Shown one piece after another: positions 59,398 through 64,000 of a stretch of 64,000 nucleotides of DNA. A program made the translations under genes and the position numbers. Location of the stretch: NCBI GenBank assembly GCA_024692565.1, contig JAILMN010000034.1, positions 27,726 through 91,725 of the forward strand, given 5' to 3'. The number at the start of each line of letters is the position of its first letter. The stretch's first letter is position 1. Source of the stretch: Paludibacteraceae bacterium (GTDB lineage Bacteria > Bacteroidota > Bacteroidia > Bacteroidales > Paludibacteraceae). The notes beneath the pieces are model-generated. The model was not told the DNA's origin. It saw only the letters and a list, made by a program, of their open reading frames with translations, and did no database searches.

Positions 59398-60842
59398 CAC
59401 GATTGTTCAACTGGCGGTTGGTCTTCAAGACCATGGGTGTTCTCACCACCCTCGAGGCGCTATTCATGTTAGTGCCTACGCTCACGGCGTGGTGGTATCA
59501 CGAAGCCGACCTCGGCGCGTGGATTGCATCGAGCGCCATCACATGGATCACCAGTTGGTGGATGCTGCTTGCCGGAAGACACGCCGAAAAACGCGTCGGC
59601 GAACGCGAAGGATATATTATCGTGGCCTCCGTCTGGGTCGTTTATTCGCTCTTCGGCATGTTGCCTTTCTGGCTCAGCGGTGCGTTGCCGTCCATCACCG
59701 ACGCATGGTACGAGACGATGGCGGGTTTCACCACCACGGGTTCAACCGTCTTCACGGACGTCGCGGCGCAGAGCCATTCTATCCTACTCTGGCGTGCTTT
59801 GATGCAATGGATTGGAGGTATGGGTATCATCGTCCTTTCGGTAGCCATCCTGCCTATGTTCGGACTCGGCGGCATGCAGCTCTATAGCGCCGAAGTGACC
59901 GGTGTGAGTTACGAGAAACTCAGTCCCCGCATCGCCGACACCGCCAAGCACATGTGGATTACGTATATCGGTCTGACGCTGACGGAAGGAGTGCTCTTGT
60001 GGCTCTTCGGGATGGGCAAATTCGATGCGCTCTGCCACTCGATGAGTACGATCTCTACCGGTGGTTTTGCTACGCACAATGACTCTGTCATTGCTTACAG
60101 CCCTGCCATACAATGGATTATCATGGGCTTTATGCTCCTGTCGGGTATTAACTTCACGCAACTCATCTATCTTTTCCGCGGTAAGCCGCAGCGAATGATA
60201 CAAGATGAAGAAACACGGTGGTACGTAAGCGCCTGTCTGGTAGCCGGTATTATCATTGCCGTAGGACTACTCATTCATACACACATGTGGTCAAGTATCC
60301 GCATCGGACTCTTTACCTCTATCGCAACCATCACCAGTACCGGTTTTGTGGCTGCGGACTATATGATCTGGCCGCCTGTGCTGTGGGTAGTTGTCTTTTT
60401 CCTTATGTTCACCGGCGGTGCGTCTGGTTCAACGTCCGGAGGTATCAAGTGGGTACGTCTGGCTATTTTTGCGAAAGCGGCACGTGCGGAACTCAAACGC
60501 CGTATTCACCCGAACGCCGTCATCCCTGTGCGCTTCAACGGACACACGCTCCGCGAGCAGACGACCAGTAACATCATGGCGTTTATGTTCTTCTATCTGC
60601 TCATCATCATCCTTGCTACGCTGTGGTTCTGCGGTTGCGGAATAGGTTTCGATGAGTCGCTAGGTATCGCCGTTTCGATGATCGGTAACGTAGGTGTTTC
60701 GATTGGTCAATGGGGCTCGAGCGGTTGTTATGCAGCGCTGCCTGCTGCTGCTAAATGGGTAGCCACATTCGTCATGCTCATCGGACGTTTGGAGATATTC
60801 ACCGTCCTTCTCATTTTCAGCCGCGCGCTTTGGAAAAAGTAA
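59394..60842 (+). CDS. trkH: Trk potassium transporter membrane subunit TrkH (482 aa)
   Basis: Integral membrane K+ translocator with the four pore-loop repeats of the SKT family; filter-type segments include MAGFTTTGSTVF, MSTISTGGFATHN, ITSTGFVAADY and IGNVGVSIGQWG. Helices run throughout. Coupled to trkA by an ATGA overlap. The SGNH gene begins one base after its stop. Confidence 0.94.
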   Translation: MTRLFNWRLVFKTMGVLTTLEALFMLVPTLTAWWYHEADLGAWIASSAITWITSWWMLLAGRHAEKRVGEREGYIIVASVWVVYSLFGMLPFWLSGALPSITDAWYETMAGFTTTGSTVFTDVAAQSHSILLWRALMQWIGGMGIIVLSVAILPMFGLGGMQLYSAEVTGVSYEKLSPRIADTAKHMWITYIGLTLTEGVLLWLFGMGKFDALCHSMSTISTGGFATHNDSVIAYSPAIQWIIMGFMLLSGINFTQLIYLFRGKPQRMIQDEETRWYVSACLVAGIIIAVGLLIHTHMWSSIRIGLFTSIATITSTGFVAADYMIWPPVLWVVVFFLMFTGGASGSTSGGIKWVRLAIFAKAARAELKRRIHPNAVIPVRFNGHTLREQTTSNIMAFMFFYLLIIILATLWFCGCGIGFDESLGIAVSMIGNVGVSIGQWGSSGCYAALPAAAKWVATFVMLIGRLEIFTVLLIFSRALWKK

Positions 60843-60843
60843 T

Positions 60844-62181
60844 ATGCGACCCTATCAAGTTCTCCTGTTCATCGCAGCCTGTCTGTGCGCATTGGCAACC
60901 CTCTGTCTGGTGTTGCCGCATCGCGTGCAAATCGGTACGCGTACCTTGCGTTGGCCTACCTTGGCGCAGGTCTTTGAAACGGAGAAAGTGATACAGGATG
61001 ATTCCCAATTGGAGGAGTTCCCGGTGGCACCGGATAGTTTGTTTGCCGCAGCGGAAGATACGATTGCTGCAGAGCAACCGGCCAAGCCGCGTTTCCGTGC
61101 GCCGCAGCCCTGTGCTGAAGACTCCCTGATTCCCAAGACTTCGTCTTCTAACCCTACACCCGACTCACGCGACTACCTCAGTGCGTTCTATAACGCCCTC
61201 AGCGAAAGCGGCGAACGCGTGGTGCGGGTGCTCCATTACGGCGACAGTCAGATTGAAGAAGACCGCATGACGCAACAGATACGTGAAGCGCTGCAAGCCC
61301 GTTATAGCGGAGGCGGCGCAGGTCTGATGCCGCTCGCACAAACGATTCCCGGACTGACTGTTCATCAGGAACTATATATGAACGGTCGTAAGATCCAACC
61401 TTCGCGTCTGCGGCGGCACATGGTCTATGGCCTCAAACGCGACCAGCGTGCGGACGGGCTCTACGGCGTCATGGGACAGGTGACGGTGATGAACGACAGT
61501 CTGGTGGCAGGCAGCGAAGAACTGACTGCGGTCTGCACTCCCAAAGCCGGCAAACACTACTCGCGTTGGCGTGTTTTCGCGGACGATTCTATCCGCTACA
61601 CTTTCTCCGGCGACACGGTGCATCTCAGCGGTCGCGGAAACGTCTATGGTCTCTCGCAAGAAAGTGCTACCGGCGTCATCGTCGATAATATCCCTATGCG
61701 CGGTTGCCTCGGGCTGGTGTTTACGAAGATGAGCAGCGCTCAGTTGCGCTCGTTCTACCGCGACCTAAACGTCAAACTCATCATCCTCCAATATGGCGGT
61801 AACGCAATCCCGTTCAACGAAAAGCCCGGTACGATTGCGGCTATCGTCAGCGGTCTGCGCGACCAAGTGCGCTACCTCAAGTCCTGTGCTCCGGAAGCGT
61901 CGATTCTCTTTATTGGGCCCAGCGATATGATGCGACAGACAGACGGCGAATGGGAGAGTTACCCGCTTGTAGGATACATGGACCGCTTGCTACGCAAGAT
62001 GGCAGCGGAAGAAGAAATAGCCTATTTCAGTCTGTACACTTGGATGGGCGGTGCAGGGAGCATGTTCCATTGGCAAGAGATTGGATTGGCCGGAGCCGAC
62101 GGTGTGCATTTCCACCGCGCCGGTGCTCGCAAAGCCGGTAACGCTGTGGCTGAATGGCTCTTAGAAAAAGCTGACAACTGA
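60844..62181 (+). CDS. Membrane-anchored SGNH/GDSL-like hydrolase (445 aa)
   Basis: A signal anchor (YQVLLFIAACLCALATLCLVL), a variable Pro/Ala-rich stretch (about 60-105), then an SGNH fold: block I VLHYGDSQIEEDRMTQQ, block III-like LQYGGNAIP, and block V DGVHFHRAGARKAG. A beta domain appears inserted between blocks I and III (about 170-290). Next to an MBOAT gene such proteins usually transfer or remove acetyl groups on surface polysaccharide in the periplasm (compare AlgJ/AlgX with AlgI); the target here is unknown. The TGA shares its A with the ATG of the MBOAT gene. Confidence 0.85.
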   Translation: MRPYQVLLFIAACLCALATLCLVLPHRVQIGTRTLRWPTLAQVFETEKVIQDDSQLEEFPVAPDSLFAAAEDTIAAEQPAKPRFRAPQPCAEDSLIPKTSSSNPTPDSRDYLSAFYNALSESGERVVRVLHYGDSQIEEDRMTQQIREALQARYSGGGAGLMPLAQTIPGLTVHQELYMNGRKIQPSRLRRHMVYGLKRDQRADGLYGVMGQVTVMNDSLVAGSEELTAVCTPKAGKHYSRWRVFADDSIRYTFSGDTVHLSGRGNVYGLSQESATGVIVDNIPMRGCLGLVFTKMSSAQLRSFYRDLNVKLIILQYGGNAIPFNEKPGTIAAIVSGLRDQVRYLKSCAPEASILFIGPSDMMRQTDGEWESYPLVGYMDRLLRKMAAEEEIAYFSLYTWMGGAGSMFHWQEIGLAGADGVHFHRAGARKAGNAVAEWLLEKADN

Positions 62182-64000
62182 TGACTTTTTGGCAAAGCAT
62201 ATTAGGTTTTAACGCAGACAGCCCGTTGCTGTTCACCCAGTTCTATTTCTGGGCGTTCTTCGCATTGGTCTTTGCCGTCTTCGCGGCGATTATGTCCAAC
62301 TGGCCGGACAAGCCCGATAAGCCCGACCGCCGGAAACTGCACCTGCGCAACGTCTATCTGATGTTCGTCAGTTGGTTCTTCTATTATAAAACGAGCGGAC
62401 TATTCCTGCTTATCTTGGCTTTCGTCACCCTATCCGATTGGCTCATTGCACGGAGAATTAAGAATACAGAATTAAGAATTAAGAATTTCTGGCTTTGTTT
62501 GTCGATAGTAATAGACCTCGGTCTATTGGCATACTTCAAATACGCGTATTTCTTCACGAATATGATCAACGACCTGTTCGGCACAGGTTTCCGCGCGTTT
62601 GACGTGTTTGCGTATATCGGCAACGGCTTCTCGCAAGCCGGGCGGTTTTCTGTGGACACAATCATCCTGCCTGTCGGTATCTCGTTCTATATCTTCCAGG
62701 TTATTTCCTACACGGCGGACGTCTTCCGCGGACGCATACAACCCGTCAAGAACATACTCGATTTCGGCTTCTACGTGTCGTTCTTCCCGCAACTGGTAGC
62801 AGGTCCTATCGTGCGCGCTGAAGAGTTCATTCCGCAGTTGTACAAACCCTACCGGCTCAGTCGCCGATGGTTCGGAATTGCGGTCTTCTGGATATTGAAT
62901 GGTCTGGCGAAGAAAATCATTATGTCCGATTACTTGGCGGTTAACCTCATTGACCGTGTGTTCGACAATCCGCTGCTTTTCTCGGGCTTCGAAAACCTCT
63001 TTGCACTCTTCGCCTACTCGCTGCAGGTCTATGCGGATTTCTCGGGTTATACCGACATCGCTATCGGCGTAGCGATGCTCATGGGTTTCTACCTGCCGAT
63101 GAACTTCAACAGCCCGTATAAATCGCAGAGTCCGCAAGAGTTCTGGCGGCGCTGGCATATGTCGTTGGGACGCTGGCTCAAGACCTATCTGTATATACCG
63201 TTAGGCGGTAACCGCAGCATCGGTTTCGGCACATATTTCTGGTGGACCCTCATTGCCCTTGTCTCCGCTGCCCTCACGGGTTGGTGGTGGATACTAATCC
63301 CGTTTACGGTTTTCATCATCGGTGTGGCGATAGTGAACTCCGCTCCCTTTAGGGAGAGGCTGGGAGTAGGCCGTCTTAAGCTCCTTTATTCCAACCTCAA
63401 CTCCTTCATCACACAGGTGCTCGGCGGTCTATGGCACGGCGCGAGTTGGAACTTCATCATCTGGGGCGGCATCAACGGGTTCGGTATGATCATAGAAAAA
63501 ATCTGGCGACCGATGAACTGGCACGTACGGTTTGTGAGCATAACGCTGCTGTTGATCGGTCTGTGTGTCGCCGACTCGATGACGAGCCTGCCCGTTTGGC
63601 GACTGTTTGCCGTGTGGGCAGCCATCGTGTGGGTCGGCACCGCGATACGGTATATCTATTTCCTGCTTGAGGGACCGGAGAACCGATTCACCAAAGCACT
63701 GGGCTCAGCGTGGGCTATCCTCCAGACCTTTGTCTTCATCACTTTCACCCGTCTTTTCTTCCGCTCCAGCAGTAACCTCGATCCTGCGACCGCCAATGAG
63801 GTAGCGTGGGCGACGGCGAAGAACATGGTTAACCAGATAGGCGGAGCGTGGTCTAACGCCATCATCCCGGACTTCCTGTGGAGCTACCGCTGGGTAGTGC
63901 TTATGTTTATCGCCGGCATGGTCATCCACTGGTTACCCACCGACTGGAAACGCCGTTACCGTTTATGGTTCAGCGCCATGCCGTTATGGACGATGGTACT
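62181..64000 (+). CDS. MBOAT-family O-acyltransferase, 3' end outside window
   Basis: At least 606 residues are visible, reading off the end of the window. Many membrane helices and the MBOAT/AlgI motifs are seen: ADFSGYTDIAIGVAMLMGF, FNSPYKSQSPQEFWRRWHMSL, LGGNRSIGFG and the conserved His in GGLWHGASWNFIIWGG. It would move acyl groups across the inner membrane to the partner SGNH protein encoded just upstream. Two repeat insertions are in frame: RRIKNTELRIKNF (62455-62490) and SAPFRERLGVGRL (63338-63372). Confidence 0.9.
   Translation, partial: MTFWQSILGFNADSPLLFTQFYFWAFFALVFAVFAAIMSNWPDKPDKPDRRKLHLRNVYLMFVSWFFYYKTSGLFLLILAFVTLSDWLIARRIKNTELRIKNFWLCLSIVIDLGLLAYFKYAYFFTNMINDLFGTGFRAFDVFAYIGNGFSQAGRFSVDTIILPVGISFYIFQVISYTADVFRGRIQPVKNILDFGFYVSFFPQLVAGPIVRAEEFIPQLYKPYRLSRRWFGIAVFWILNGLAKKIIMSDYLAVNLIDRVFDNPLLFSGFENLFALFAYSLQVYADFSGYTDIAIGVAMLMGFYLPMNFNSPYKSQSPQEFWRRWHMSLGRWLKTYLYIPLGGNRSIGFGTYFWWTLIALVSAALTGWWWILIPFTVFIIGVAIVNSAPFRERLGVGRLKLLYSNLNSFITQVLGGLWHGASWNFIIWGGINGFGMIIEKIWRPMNWHVRFVSITLLLIGLCVADSMTSLPVWRLFAVWAAIVWVGTAIRYIYFLLEGPENRFTKALGSAWAILQTFVFITFTRLFFRSSSNLDPATANEVAWATAKNMVNQIGGAWSNAIIPDFLWSYRWVVLMFIAGMVIHWLPTDWKRRYRLWFSAMPLWTMV
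62455..62490. repeat. In-frame 7-bp array inside the MBOAT gene
   Basis: AGAATTA, AGAATAC, AGAATTA, AGAATTA, AGAATTT: five 7-bp units read as about RIKNTELRIKNF. Confidence 0.88.
63338..63372. repeat. CTCCCTTTAGGGAG-type palindromic element inside the MBOAT gene
   Basis: CTCCC-TTTA-GGGAG hairpin followed by a G-rich tail, in frame as SAPFRERLGVGRL. Palindromic rather than tandem, so a different class from the 7/8/11-bp arrays. Confidence 0.6.

Overview
The window looks like the chromosome of a member of the Bacteroidota, most probably an uncultured gut- or rumen-type Bacteroidales. The evidence is: about twenty promoters of the Bacteroidota type (TTG, then about 20 bp, then TAnnTTTG); a short 286-residue primary sigma factor; the gliding/T9SS lipoprotein GldD; T9SS-like C-terminal tails; a Porin_10-type outer-membrane protein; and the glycogen cluster (GH133 debranching enzyme, GT4, GH57) in the order known from Bacteroides. 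I cannot name a genus from sequence alone.

Layout. 1-8.1 kb is an accessory region on the minus strand. It holds four secreted proteins with near-identical signal peptides and/or C-terminal tails but different middles, and a small ParE-type toxin-antitoxin pair; one cassette (C-terminal tail + terminator + promoter) is present twice. 8.2-13.9 kb is a minus-strand operon: gldD, a pcrB-tadA fusion, a PgpH-like HD phosphodiesterase, dusB and an SBF-family transporter. 14.0-24.3 kb is a plus-strand run: manC, glycogen debranching enzyme, GT4 synthase, GH57, porin, ClpA/C-type ATPase and thioredoxin. tRNA-Arg(UCU) and the primary sigma gene follow. 25.4-27.7 kb (minus) has a ribbon-helix-helix protein that falls below the usual ORF size cut-off, an outer-membrane-like protein and a short RNase R-like enzyme. 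27.9-39.8 kb (plus) has glycogen phosphorylase, a giant secreted protein, panD, tgt and an LptG-type permease. 39.9-41.7 kb (minus) has a mini-protein that is essentially a free T9SS-type C-terminal domain behind a structured leader, and an NhaC antiporter. 41.8-48.3 kb (plus) has bipA, a PPIase-less trigger factor, mpl, dCMP deaminase and ctpA. 48.2-50.7 kb (minus) has pepD and ansA. From 50.8 kb to the end come an atypical response regulator, rpe, comEC, tRNA-Cys, sufB, murI (minus), dxs, trkA, trkH and an SGNH-MBOAT acylation pair, the last gene running off the window.

The most unusual feature is a dispersed set of very short tandem arrays. They usually have 3-5 units of exactly 7, 8 or 11 bp, and each site uses a different word. 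They sit at gene junctions, where they often supply stop or start codons, and also in frame inside conserved enzymes (PcrB, ManC, RNase R, Mpl, PepD, ComEC, SufB, Dxs, MBOAT, SBF transporter). One array has become the linker that joins pcrB to tadA. The 11-bp arrays (CTCGAT-type) are phased to the DNA helical turn, and two of them lie next to an orphan promoter. I know of no description of this arrangement in Bacteroidota; the in-frame part resembles what Rickettsia palindromic elements do.

Other points worth checking: a structured 5' leader closed by an 11-bp stem, a response regulator with Glu instead of the phospho-acceptor Asp, two nearly leaderless genes, a PPIase-less trigger factor, an N-terminally short RNase R, and a giant ORF that contains a second internal signal peptide.
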